DNA of 64,000 bases from Robiginitomaculum sp. Lineage in GTDB: Bacteria; Pseudomonadota; Alphaproteobacteria; Caulobacterales; Maricaulaceae. Made by a program: the position numbers and the translations under genes. The notes beneath the pieces were generated by a model. It was given only the letters and a program-made list of their open reading frames with translations, made no database searches and was not told where the DNA came from. Of this stretch, positions 16,653 through 24,839 are shown in pieces. The stretch's first letter is position 1, and every line of letters starts with the position of its first letter. The stretch is from assembly GCA_016765135.1 (NCBI GenBank), contig JAESQN010000044.1:64001-128000 (forward strand), read 5' to 3'.

Positions 16653-18815
16653 ATGAAAAAACTACTCTTGCTTTCTTCCGTTCTTTGTCTCGTAGCAACC
16701 CCCGCACATGCAAAAGAGGGTATGTTCACACCTGACCAATTGCCTGAAATCGCCAAAGATTTGCGTAAAACCGGGCTTAAACTTAATCCAAAATCTTTGA
16801 CCGATTTAACCGCATTTCCTATGGGTGCGGTGATTTCATTGGGTGGTTGCACGGCTTCATTTGTATCGCCTCAGGGTCTGGTGGTAACCAATCATCATTG
16901 TGTGCGCGGTTCGGTGCAGTTTAACTCGACCAAGGAGAACAATTATTTGGAGAACGGGTTTTTAGCCAAAACCATGGCCGATGAACTTCCAGCAGCTCCG
17001 GGGTCGCGGATTTATGTGACCCTGAAAGTTGATGATGTTACTGATACAGTGACTGCCGGTCTTGACGCAGATATGAGCGGCCGGGAACGGTATGACGCGA
17101 TTGATGCGGCCAAAAAATCCCTGATCAAAGCTTGCGAAGCGGACGCGGGGCATCGTTGCCAGGTGCCGGCTTTCCACGGCGGACTGCAATATAAATTGAT
17201 TAAACGCTTAGAGATCAAAGACGTGCGTTTGACCTATGCGCCTGCGGATGCGATCGGTAAATACGGCGGTGATATTGATAACTGGATATGGCCGCGCCAT
17301 ACGGGCGACTTTGCTTTCTACCGGGCTTATGTGGCACCGGACGGTTCTTCGGCCGATTTTGCGAAGGAAAATATTCCGTTTACGCCAGCCCATACTTTGA
17401 AAGTTTCAGCGGCTGGTCTGGATGATGGCGATTTTGTTATGGCGGCGGGTTATCCTGGCTCGACCTCGCGTTATGCGCGCTTGGGCGAGGTCGAAAATAC
17501 CTTTGAGTGGCTATATCCTAGTTTTGTCACCCTGATGGAAGACTGGATTGCCACGATTGAAGCCACGGCACCAGAGGGCAGTGATGCGCGAATTAAATAT
17601 GAGAGCCGGTTGGCTGGCCTGAATAATTTCCTCAAAAATCTATACGGTCAAATCGACGGCGCACGCCGGGTTGATCTGGTTGGGCGCCGCAAAATGCGCG
17701 AGGCTGAACTGGATACGTGGATAAGCGAAGACAAGACCCGCGCCGGGTTTGCAGACGCTATTACAAATCTGGATGTTTTGTCCGAAGAAAGTGCGCTTAA
17801 ACGCCGCCAGGGGTTTTATTTCAACAATGCCACGCGCCCGCAATTGCTCGGTGCAGCGCAAAGGCTCTACCGCTTGGCGCAAGAAAAAACCAAACCGGAT
17901 TCGAAACGCGAAAGTGGCTATCAAGAACGCGATATGACGTTCTTTAAGCAAGGTATGTCGCGCATAAACCGGCGCTTTGACGCAGATGTGGACAAGGCCG
18001 AGTGGTTGATGTTCCTCAAAACCTATATGGCTCGACCCGCTGCCGAGCGTGTGCCAGCATTCGATAAGGCGCTTGGTCTTGGTGCGGATTTTGATGAGGC
18101 CGTAATAAGCGCAAAGCTCGACACATATTACAGCCAAACAAAATTGGCCGACAAGGAGACCCGCCTCGCCTTGATGGACGCAGATATGGCCACGCTTGAA
18201 AGCAGCACCGATCCGTTCATGAAATTGGCGCACGCATTGTTCGAGACAAGGATGAAGTTGGAAGAGCAAAGCAAAGACCGGAACGGTCGCAGCACGGTAC
18301 TGCGTCCGCAATATATGCAAGCTATCATCGATTGGCAAAAATCCAAAGGTTATACCGCCTATCCGGATGCAAATTCGACTTTGCGCATTACTTACGGAAA
18401 TGTGCTGGGCGGCTCGCCAAAAGACGGGCTGATTTATGAGCCTTTTACCAGGCTTGAAGGCATATTAGCCAAGGATACAGGCGAAGACCCGTTCAACGCG
18501 CCCAAAAAGCAATTGGAATTGATCAAGGCCGGTGATTACGGTAAATACAAATTGCGCTCTATCGGTTCGGTGCCAGTAAACTTCCTGACCGACCTGGATT
18601 CCACGGGCGGCAATTCCGGCTCCGCAACCATGAATGCCAAAGGCGAACTGGTCGGGCTGTTGTTTGACGGCACGTTCGAAAGCGTAAATTCAGATTGGGA
18701 TTTCGACCCGCGCACCACCAGAACAATCCACGTAGACACCCGCTATATGCTCTGGGTAATGGAAAAGCTGGACGGTGCAGATAACCTGTTGAACGAAATG
18801 ACGATAGTTCGGTAG
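16653..18815 (+). CDS. S46 family dipeptidyl-peptidase (DPP7/DPP11-like)
   Basis: A secreted serine exopeptidase of 720 residues, removing dipeptides from the N-terminus of peptides in the periplasm. Signal peptide MKKLLLLSSVLCLVATPAHA is followed by the chymotrypsin-like half with GGCTASFVSPQGLVVTNHHC (catalytic His). WIWPRHTGDFAFYRAY carries the Asp region and STGGNSGSATMNAKGELVG the catalytic Ser. After the Ser the sequence reads LLFDGTFES; Gly at this FDx position is the DPP7-type residue, where DPP11 has Arg. ATG 16653 is preferred over a GTG three codons earlier because of the signal peptide and AGG spacing. Confidence 0.92.
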   Translation: MKKLLLLSSVLCLVATPAHAKEGMFTPDQLPEIAKDLRKTGLKLNPKSLTDLTAFPMGAVISLGGCTASFVSPQGLVVTNHHCVRGSVQFNSTKENNYLENGFLAKTMADELPAAPGSRIYVTLKVDDVTDTVTAGLDADMSGRERYDAIDAAKKSLIKACEADAGHRCQVPAFHGGLQYKLIKRLEIKDVRLTYAPADAIGKYGGDIDNWIWPRHTGDFAFYRAYVAPDGSSADFAKENIPFTPAHTLKVSAAGLDDGDFVMAAGYPGSTSRYARLGEVENTFEWLYPSFVTLMEDWIATIEATAPEGSDARIKYESRLAGLNNFLKNLYGQIDGARRVDLVGRRKMREAELDTWISEDKTRAGFADAITNLDVLSEESALKRRQGFYFNNATRPQLLGAAQRLYRLAQEKTKPDSKRESGYQERDMTFFKQGMSRINRRFDADVDKAEWLMFLKTYMARPAAERVPAFDKALGLGADFDEAVISAKLDTYYSQTKLADKETRLALMDADMATLESSTDPFMKLAHALFETRMKLEEQSKDRNGRSTVLRPQYMQAIIDWQKSKGYTAYPDANSTLRITYGNVLGGSPKDGLIYEPFTRLEGILAKDTGEDPFNAPKKQLELIKAGDYGKYKLRSIGSVPVNFLTDLDSTGGNSGSATMNAKGELVGLLFDGTFESVNSDWDFDPRTTRTIHVDTRYMLWVMEKLDGADNLLNEMTIVR

Positions 18816-18845
18816 TGGGTGTTTTTTGATAAAAAACGTATCCTC

Positions 18846-18934
18846 GTAGGGTGGATTAGCGCCTTTTGCGCGTAATCCACCATTGGTACGCACCGCAAGG
18901 TGGATTACGCGCAAAAGGCGCTAATCCACCCTAC
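18846..18934. repeat. Long palindromic element, copy A (perfect 36-bp arms)
   Basis: Arms 18846-18881 and 18899-18934 are perfect reverse complements, starting GTAGGGTGGATTAGC, around a 17-nt centre. Each arm is itself a hairpin (GGTGGATTA...TAATCCACC with inner GCGC/GCGC). T tracts lie on both sides, so it could end both the S46 peptidase and moxR transcripts, which converge here. A diverged second copy is at 50327-50411. Confidence 0.9.
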
Positions 18935-18966
18935 AATTTGCTACAGTTTTTTATCGTAAGAGAGGA

Positions 18967-19806
18967 TTATGACCGCCGCGTCATAAACGCCAGTCTCTCA
19001 AATAAATGCACGTCTTGCTCGTTCTTTAGCAGGGCGCCGTGTAGGGGTGGGATTAGTTTTCTGCCGTCGGTTTCGCGCAAGGTCTCCGGGTCTATGTCTT
19101 CGACCATTAGGAGTTTTAGCCAATCTAATAATTCCGACGTGGACGGTTTTTTCTTGAGGCCGGGGACTTCGCGAACGGCGTAGAACCGTTTGAGCGCCGC
19201 CGCGACTAGACGCGACTTGATATCCGGGAAATGCACGTCGATGATTTTTTGCATGGTTTCCTGGTCGGGGAATTGGATGTAATGGAAGAAACAGCGGCGC
19301 AGGAATGCATCCGGCAGGTCTTTTTCGTTGTTGGATGTGATCAGGATGATTGGGCGTTGCTCGGCTTTGATGGTTTCTCCGGTCTCGTAGACATGAAACT
19401 GCATTTGGTCCAACTCATGTAACAGATCATTGGGAAATTCAATATCGGCTTTGTCAATTTCGTCGATCAGAAGCACTGGGCGCTCAGGACTGGTGAAAGC
19501 CTCCCACAATTTGCCCTTTTTGATATAATTGGAAATATCGTGGACTTTATCATCCCCCAGCTGACTGTCACGAAGTCTGGCCACGGCGTCGTATTCATAC
19601 AGGCCTTGCTGGGCTTTGGTGGTGGATTTGATATTCCATTGCAAAAGCGGTGCGCCGAGAGAATTAGCGATTTCCTCGGCCAAAACCGTTTTACCGGTGC
19701 CAGGCTCGCCCTTGATCAACAGAGGCCTTTCCAGCGCAATGGAGGCATTTACGGCCATGCGCAAATCATGGGTGGCGACATATTTATCGGTACTGGAAAA
19801 TTTCAT
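18967..19806 (-). CDS. MoxR-family AAA+ ATPase
   Basis: A 279-residue AAA+ ATPase. Walker A is GEPGTGKTVL, Walker B is VLLIDEIDKAD, sensor 1 is IILITSNNEKDLPDAF and the arginine-finger region is LRRCFFHYI. MoxR proteins act with a von Willebrand A-domain partner (CoxE-like) as metal-cofactor or complex chaperones. No VWA gene is adjacent: downstream is the palindromic repeat and a convergent peptidase, upstream is divergent dksA. The partner must be elsewhere. Confidence 0.92.
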   Translation of the reverse strand: MKFSSTDKYVATHDLRMAVNASIALERPLLIKGEPGTGKTVLAEEIANSLGAPLLQWNIKSTTKAQQGLYEYDAVARLRDSQLGDDKVHDISNYIKKGKLWEAFTSPERPVLLIDEIDKADIEFPNDLLHELDQMQFHVYETGETIKAEQRPIILITSNNEKDLPDAFLRRCFFHYIQFPDQETMQKIIDVHFPDIKSRLVAAALKRFYAVREVPGLKKKPSTSELLDWLKLLMVEDIDPETLRETDGRKLIPPLHGALLKNEQDVHLFERLAFMTRRS

Positions 19807-19988
19807 CAGGTGATTCTCTCATTTTGGCCTAAAAAGTGCAGGCATTTAACAATCATCTTGTGCCTATTTTTCGTGAAATTTCAAGGCTTTATCAACGAGG
19901 TGAAGAATTTAGTTGTCGTCGCAAACTCTCTCGTATATAGGCCCGACTGAAAAATCCGGTTTGTGAATAGATAACAAGGGATGCAATC

Positions 19989-20417
19989 ATGGTCAAAACT
20001 GCAAAAAAACGTACCAAATTACCGAAAAACTACACACCCAAAGAAGACGAAAAATTCATGGGTGTGCGCCAGCAGGAATATTTTCGCCAAAAGCTAGAGG
20101 CTTGGAAGCACGATATATTCGGCCAAACCAAAAACACGATTGAGTATTTACAAGAGGAAAACGTCTCCCACCCAGATCAAGTGGATACCGCCGCCGCCAA
20201 TGCAGATCGCCAGCTTGAGCTGCGTGCCCGTGACCGCCAACGCAAGCTGATCGCCAAAATCGACAAAGCTATTGGGCGTATTGACAGCGGTACTTACGGC
20301 TATTGTGAAGAAACCGGGGATCCTATCCGTCTCGGAAGGCTTGAGGCCCGCCCCATAGCCACCCTGAGCCTTGAAGCGCAGGAAATGCACGAAAACGCAG
20401 AAAACGCCCGCCGTTAG
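19989..20417 (+). CDS. dksA: RNA polymerase-binding transcription factor DksA
   Basis: A 142-residue secondary-channel factor that potentiates ppGpp control of transcription. The coiled-coil tip keeps the two Asp residues (HPDQVDTAAA, D63 and D66). The C-terminal domain reads YGYCEETGDPIRLGRLEARPIATLSLEAQE, so only one of the four zinc-finger cysteines remains (C106; the others are T, S and A). This Cys-poor form is the usual alphaproteobacterial DksA, not a mutation. An A-rich leader with AAGG precedes the ATG. Confidence 0.96.
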   Translation: MVKTAKKRTKLPKNYTPKEDEKFMGVRQQEYFRQKLEAWKHDIFGQTKNTIEYLQEENVSHPDQVDTAAANADRQLELRARDRQRKLIAKIDKAIGRIDSGTYGYCEETGDPIRLGRLEARPIATLSLEAQEMHENAENARR

Positions 20418-20491
20418 AGGACAGGCTCTGCTGAATTCTTACAGCACTGTAACTTGCCGGGTTGACTTATTCGTGATGTGGTATTTTCTGG

Positions 20492-20497
20492 TATAAT
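20492..20497 (+). promoter_or_regulatory. Extended -10 promoter element before the M48 protease gene
   Basis: TGGTATAAT matches an extended -10, 50 nt before the GTG start at 20548. No well-spaced -35 accompanies it (a TTGACT lies too far upstream). Confidence 0.45.
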
Positions 20498-20547
20498 CCT
20501 GAGTATTGAGTATATTACTCGGTGAATGCGGCAGATAGAAAGTTAAT

Positions 20548-21921
20548 GTGACACGTTTGAACCTCTTATTCACCAGATTGCTTACGGTTATCATGGTCGG
20601 TCTTTTGGCCATATTTACATTACCAGGACAGGCTAGTGCGCAATCCCTTATTCGCGATACGGAAATCGAGGAAACAATGCGGGCCTATACAAACCCGTTC
20701 ATCCGCGCTGCTGGTCTCAATACCGCCAGTGTTGATCTGTATTTGGTCAATGACCGCAGTTTGAACGCATTCGTCACACGCGGGCAAAATATTTTTATCC
20801 ATACGGGTATTATTCTGGAAGCGAAGACGCCCAACCAGCTCAAAGGTGTCATTGCCCATGAGGTTGGTCATATCGCCGGTGGGCATTTGGTGCGCCGCGA
20901 CCAAAGCAATAAAAGTGCTTACGGTGCCATATTGATTGCTGCCGGGATTGGCCTTGCCGCCATATTGGCTGGCGAAGGTCAGGCTGGAGCGGCTATTTTG
21001 GCAGGCTCACAGCAATTCGGTGTTATCGAAGTCTTGGCTTATTCGCGTATAACGGAAGCGTCTACGGATCAGGCGGCGGCTAAATACCTTGAAGCTACAG
21101 GGCAATCTAGCCAAGGTCTAGTTCAGTTTTTTGAGAAATTCCGCTACCAGGAAGTGTTATCTAATGCCCGCCGTTTTCCCTATTTCCGTGGCCACCCCGT
21201 GTCTAGCGACCGTATTGATAAATTACGCGAAATTACCCGTGATAGCGAATATAGGGAGGTGAAGGACACGGACGAAGAAATCCACGCGCTTACAATGGCC
21301 AAAGCCAAATTGATCGGTTTTACTGATGCACCGCAAACGGTGTTCTCGAAATACCCGGCTGGCGACCAGAGTAAGCCTGCCCGCTATGCTCGGGCCGTTG
21401 CCAATTACCGGGCGGCGGACCTCGTCAATGCCTTGCGCGAAATTAACAGCCTGATTGCCGAAGAACCTGAAAACCCTTATTTCTATGAGCTAAAAGGCCA
21501 AATGCTTTATGAAAGTGGCAAGGGCGGGCTAGCCATTGCGCCCCTGCGTAAGGCCGTGGCGCTCAAGCCGTCTGCGCCCTTGCTTGAAATTGCATTGGGC
21601 CAGGCTCTAATTGAAAAAGACACATCCGATAGTATTGAAGAGGCCATAAAGCATTTGAAATCCGCACTGCGTAAAGAAAATACCAATGGTTTTGCCTGGT
21701 ATCAATTATCCCAAGGCTATGACCGCAAGCAAGAGCCCGCTTTGGCCCGCTACGCTACTGCCGAGCAGGCTTTTGCCGTTCATGATTATCAGCGGGCTCG
21801 CTCATTCGCAGTACGCGCCCAAGATGGTCTGGGGCAATTCCCGGCGCAACATCGCAGGGCTAGTGATATTATCGTGATTTCTGATACACAACTTGCCCGA
21901 AGGAAAAACCGGCGGCGTTGA
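20548..21921 (+). CDS. Periplasmic M48 zinc metalloprotease with TPR domain (BepA-like)
   Basis: A 457-residue secreted protease. Signal peptide (residues 1-31, ending GQASAQ); M48 catalytic domain with HEVGH at 104-108 and the third-ligand helix ITEASTDQAAAKYL; then about 200 residues of TPR-like helices (YFYELKGQMLYESGKGGLAI and following). This matches BepA/YfgC, which handles misassembled outer-membrane proteins such as LptD. The start is GTG 20548. It is followed by a DsbA-like protein, which fits an envelope protein quality-control neighbourhood. Confidence 0.93.
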   Translation: MTRLNLLFTRLLTVIMVGLLAIFTLPGQASAQSLIRDTEIEETMRAYTNPFIRAAGLNTASVDLYLVNDRSLNAFVTRGQNIFIHTGIILEAKTPNQLKGVIAHEVGHIAGGHLVRRDQSNKSAYGAILIAAGIGLAAILAGEGQAGAAILAGSQQFGVIEVLAYSRITEASTDQAAAKYLEATGQSSQGLVQFFEKFRYQEVLSNARRFPYFRGHPVSSDRIDKLREITRDSEYREVKDTDEEIHALTMAKAKLIGFTDAPQTVFSKYPAGDQSKPARYARAVANYRAADLVNALREINSLIAEEPENPYFYELKGQMLYESGKGGLAIAPLRKAVALKPSAPLLEIALGQALIEKDTSDSIEEAIKHLKSALRKENTNGFAWYQLSQGYDRKQEPALARYATAEQAFAVHDYQRARSFAVRAQDGLGQFPAQHRRASDIIVISDTQLARRKNRRR

Positions 21922-21969
21922 TTTTAGTGTTATTTGTAGTATTACCCATAGAAATTTTTAGGAGATTCC

Positions 21970-22716
21970 ATGTACACTGCCCTTAGAACGGCGACATTAT
22001 TGTCAGCTACTTTAGTGTTTTCATCCCTGGCAGGCTGTGCGGAAGCCAGCCAGAAAGCCGCGCCTGCCAACAAAGCTGAAATCGAGCAAGTCGTTAAGTC
22101 GTACATTCTGGAAAACCCCGAGATTATTGAAGATGCCTTGCGTTTGCTGGCAGAAAAACGTGACAGTCAGTCCATCACTGCCGTTGGTCAGGAACTATGG
22201 TTTGACGAACGGGATTTTTCCGTTGGAGCGAAAGACGCCAAGGTGACCTTGGTGGAATTTTTCGACTATAATTGCACATTTTGCAAGCGCACAACGGGTT
22301 GGTTGCAAGATGTTATACGCGACCATCCAAATGATGTACGGGTAATTTTCAAGGAACTTCCGATTCTTGAGCGACGTACAAAAACTTCGCGTAATGCCGC
22401 CAGAGCGGCTTTGGCCGCCCAACGGCAGGGCAAATACAGTGAAATGCATTTCGCGCTCATGGACGGGACAAATCTCAACGAGAAATTCATCAACTCGGTG
22501 GCCATAAAATTGGGCCTGGATATGAAAAAATTTCATGCCGATATGAAAAATGATGCCGTTGAAGAACAAATTGAAGACACCATGTTCCTGGCCTCGCGCA
22601 TTCCCGGCCTTACGGGTACACCGTTTTTTGTGATCAATACCAAATTCATGGCCAGCGGCGACACTGTAGCCCTGCAAAAAATGCTGGACGTAGCTTTACG
22701 CGATACGAAAAAGTAA
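21970..22716 (+). CDS. DsbA-family thiol oxidoreductase lipoprotein (ScsC/Com1-like)
   Basis: A 248-residue envelope thioredoxin-fold protein. A lipobox SLAGC (Cys at residue 23) indicates a lipoprotein. The N-terminal helix EQVVKSYILENPEIIEDALRLL is typical of the ScsC/Com1 subgroup. The active site is FFDYNCTFCKRTT (CxxC as CTFC) and the cis-Pro loop is GLTGTPFFVI. It probably introduces or shuffles disulfides in exported proteins. TTTAGGAG precedes the ATG. It lies 48 nt after the M48 protease and is likely in one operon with it. Confidence 0.92.
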   Translation: MYTALRTATLLSATLVFSSLAGCAEASQKAAPANKAEIEQVVKSYILENPEIIEDALRLLAEKRDSQSITAVGQELWFDERDFSVGAKDAKVTLVEFFDYNCTFCKRTTGWLQDVIRDHPNDVRVIFKELPILERRTKTSRNAARAALAAQRQGKYSEMHFALMDGTNLNEKFINSVAIKLGLDMKKFHADMKNDAVEEQIEDTMFLASRIPGLTGTPFFVINTKFMASGDTVALQKMLDVALRDTKK

Positions 22717-22775
22717 AATTTAACCTGCTTGCATCTTCTGCCTCACCGCTTACATAGTGTGGGAAGGAGAATTCA

Positions 22776-23681
22776 GTGGCTAAAGACCCCTATAAATTAC
22801 TTGGCGTCAGTAAAGGCGCGAGCGATAAAGATATAAAGAAAGCCTACCGGGCTTTGGCCAAGAAATGGCACCCGGATAAGAATCCAGGTGACAAAAAAGC
22901 TGCAGAGCGGTTTAAGGAAATTTCTGCGGCGAATACTCTGCTCTCTGATAAAAATTTACGGGCGCAATATGATAGCGGCGGTATAGACGCCTCTGGTCAG
23001 CAGCAGCGTCCATTTGCCGGGCATGGCGGCATGGGCGGCGGGTTTAGAACGGCGTCTGGCGCACAGATGAGCGGCGATATGAGCGATCTGTTCGCATCTC
23101 TCTTTGGTATGCAGATGGGTGGTGGGCGTGGTGGTCCACAATTTCGCCGACCCGCGCACCCGCCGCAAAAGGGGGCCGATGTTCGGTATTCCCTGACTAT
23201 ATCATTGCCGGAAGCCGCTAAGGGTGTGACCAAGCAGGTGCGTATGGGTAATGGTGGGCAATTGAAAATCAAAATCCCTGAGGGTGTTAAAGAAGGCACC
23301 ACATTGCGGCTACGTGCCAAGGGCCAACCTGGTGTGAACGGCGGCCCGCCCGGAGATGCCAAAGTCACAATCACCGTGCAGCCCCATAAATACCTCCGCC
23401 GTGACGGGAATAATTTGCGCATGGATTTGCCCATCACTTTGCAAGAGGCTGTCCTTGGCGGAAAAATCAAAGTGCCAACGCCCAAAGGCAATGTCACCCT
23501 TAGTGTGGGGCCTGGCTCCAGTTCCGGTAAAATCTTACGCCTCAAAGGCAAGGGCGTCAAAGGTGGTGATCTTTTGGTGCGTTTGATGATTATATTGCCA
23601 GAAAAAATGGGCGAAGATTTAAAGAATTGCGTTAATTCCTGGGAAAATCAGCCAGATCCACGGATGAATATGAATATTTAA
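22776..23681 (+). CDS. DnaJ-class co-chaperone (CbpA/DjlA-type, no zinc finger)
   Basis: A 301-residue Hsp40. The N-terminal J domain (residues 3-70) carries KKWHPDKNPG with the HPD motif. A Gly/Met/Phe-rich linker (about 75-125) follows, then the two beta-barrel C-terminal substrate-binding domains (KGADVRYSLTISLPEAAKG; VLGGKIKVPTPKG). There is no Cys-rich zinc finger, so it is CbpA-like rather than DnaJ proper. The start is GTG with a strong GGAAGGAG upstream. Confidence 0.93.
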   Translation: MAKDPYKLLGVSKGASDKDIKKAYRALAKKWHPDKNPGDKKAAERFKEISAANTLLSDKNLRAQYDSGGIDASGQQQRPFAGHGGMGGGFRTASGAQMSGDMSDLFASLFGMQMGGGRGGPQFRRPAHPPQKGADVRYSLTISLPEAAKGVTKQVRMGNGGQLKIKIPEGVKEGTTLRLRAKGQPGVNGGPPGDAKVTITVQPHKYLRRDGNNLRMDLPITLQEAVLGGKIKVPTPKGNVTLSVGPGSSSGKILRLKGKGVKGGDLLVRLMIILPEKMGEDLKNCVNSWENQPDPRMNMNI

Positions 23682-23741
23682 CCAATCAATCTGAATATGG
23701 CATTCAGTTTGCATTCACAGATAAACGTCTATAGGGGCATC

Positions 23742-24101
23742 ATGTTGAAACAGATACGACATATCTTATTGGGCATAATGCTCGCGTTTCTCGCATTTCC
23801 TACAGGCAATGCGCTGGCGGCGCCTGGGCAAGCCGAGCATGAAATTCATTCCAATTGGAATGGGCAAACCTATTATCCGGCAAGTCGTGGCGAAATAAAT
23901 CGTGTGGATACACAATATGCCCAGCGCAAGCGTATATCAGCTAGCCAGGCCAAATCTGCGGCAATGCGTAAAGTGCGCGGTGCCAAGTTCGTTAATGTGC
24001 AATTACTTAACCAAAGTACATACCGGGTGCGGTTACAGCAAAAAAACGGTAGAATCGTTGATGTTTATGTTGACGCCTACTCCGGACGGGTGAAAGGTTA
24101 G
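23742..24101 (+). CDS. Secreted PepSY-domain protein
   Basis: A 119-residue protein with a signal peptide (MLKQIRHILLGIMLAFLAF, cleavage after ALA) and a C-terminal PepSY-like domain. The domain shows RISASQAKSAAMRKVRGAKF and IVDVYVDAYSGRVKG. It ends 30 nt before a response-regulator gene. PepSY proteins next to PhoP/PhoQ-like systems are common and may sense or inhibit at the periplasmic face; that role is inference. The open frame extends to 23697, but the signal peptide and AGGGG spacing favour ATG 23742. Confidence 0.82.
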   Translation: MLKQIRHILLGIMLAFLAFPTGNALAAPGQAEHEIHSNWNGQTYYPASRGEINRVDTQYAQRKRISASQAKSAAMRKVRGAKFVNVQLLNQSTYRVRLQQKNGRIVDVYVDAYSGRVKG

Positions 24102-24131
24102 CTCCAGCCTCTAAGAAAAAGGAGATTTCTA

Positions 24132-24812
24132 ATGCGTGTACTTATAGTCGAAGATGATCCGGACTTGGCCCGCCAGCTTAAAGATGCGCTCGGGGATGCC
24201 GGGTATGCCGTTGACATGGCCCCGGACGGTGAGGAAGGGCACTTCCTGGGAGATACCGAGCCCTATGACGCCGTGGTGCTCGATCTTGGTTTGCCGGTTA
24301 TTGATGGTATCAGCGTGTTGCAGAAATGGCGGGCTGACGGGAAGACATTCCCGGTGCTCATCCTGACGGCCCGCGACCAGTGGAGCGAGAAGGTGGCCGG
24401 ATTTGATGCGGGGGCAGATGATTATCTGACCAAGCCCTTTCATACCGAAGAATTATTGGCAAGGTTGCGAGCTTTGGTGCGCCGGGCCGCCGGACATACC
24501 ACTGATACAATTGATATTGGTGGGTTGAGCGTAGACAACCGCTCGGGACGGGCATTTGTTGATGGGGCTTCCATCAAACTGACCTCCCATGAATTTCGCT
24601 TGCTGTCCTATATGGCGATGCATGTGGGCAAGGTAATATCGCGTACCGAACTGGTTGAACACATTTATGATCAAGACTTTGACCGCGATTCTAATACGAT
24701 TGAGGTTTTTATCGGACGTTTGCGTCGTAAAATCGGCGTCAAGCGTATTGAAACTGTGCGAGGTCTGGGCTATAGATTGGTGGACCCGGAAACAGACGTA
24801 GTAAAAAATTAG
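24132..24812 (+). CDS. OmpR-family response regulator (PhoP-like)
   Basis: A 226-residue two-component regulator. The receiver domain has the acidic pair EDD (7-9), phosphoacceptor D51 in VVLDLGLP, Thr in ILTARD and Lys in TKPF. The C-terminal winged helix reads LTSHEFRLLSYMAMH and IEVFIGRLRRKIG. It resembles PhoP of PhoPQ pairs in sequence and context: a PepSY gene upstream and a PhoQ-like kinase 10-30 nt downstream. AAAAAGGAG precedes the ATG. Confidence 0.94.
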   Translation: MRVLIVEDDPDLARQLKDALGDAGYAVDMAPDGEEGHFLGDTEPYDAVVLDLGLPVIDGISVLQKWRADGKTFPVLILTARDQWSEKVAGFDAGADDYLTKPFHTEELLARLRALVRRAAGHTTDTIDIGGLSVDNRSGRAFVDGASIKLTSHEFRLLSYMAMHVGKVISRTELVEHIYDQDFDRDSNTIEVFIGRLRRKIGVKRIETVRGLGYRLVDPETDVVKN

Positions 24813-24839
24813 GCGTCGGTTTTGAATGTCGGTGCGAAC

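Noticed and set aside
17640-18338. 232-codon minus-strand open frame inside the S46 peptidase gene
   Set aside because: It is fully antisense to a recognised catalytic protein and resembles nothing known.
20087-20417. DksA with broken zinc finger as a mutation
   Set aside because: Loss of three of four Cys is the normal state of alphaproteobacterial DksA.
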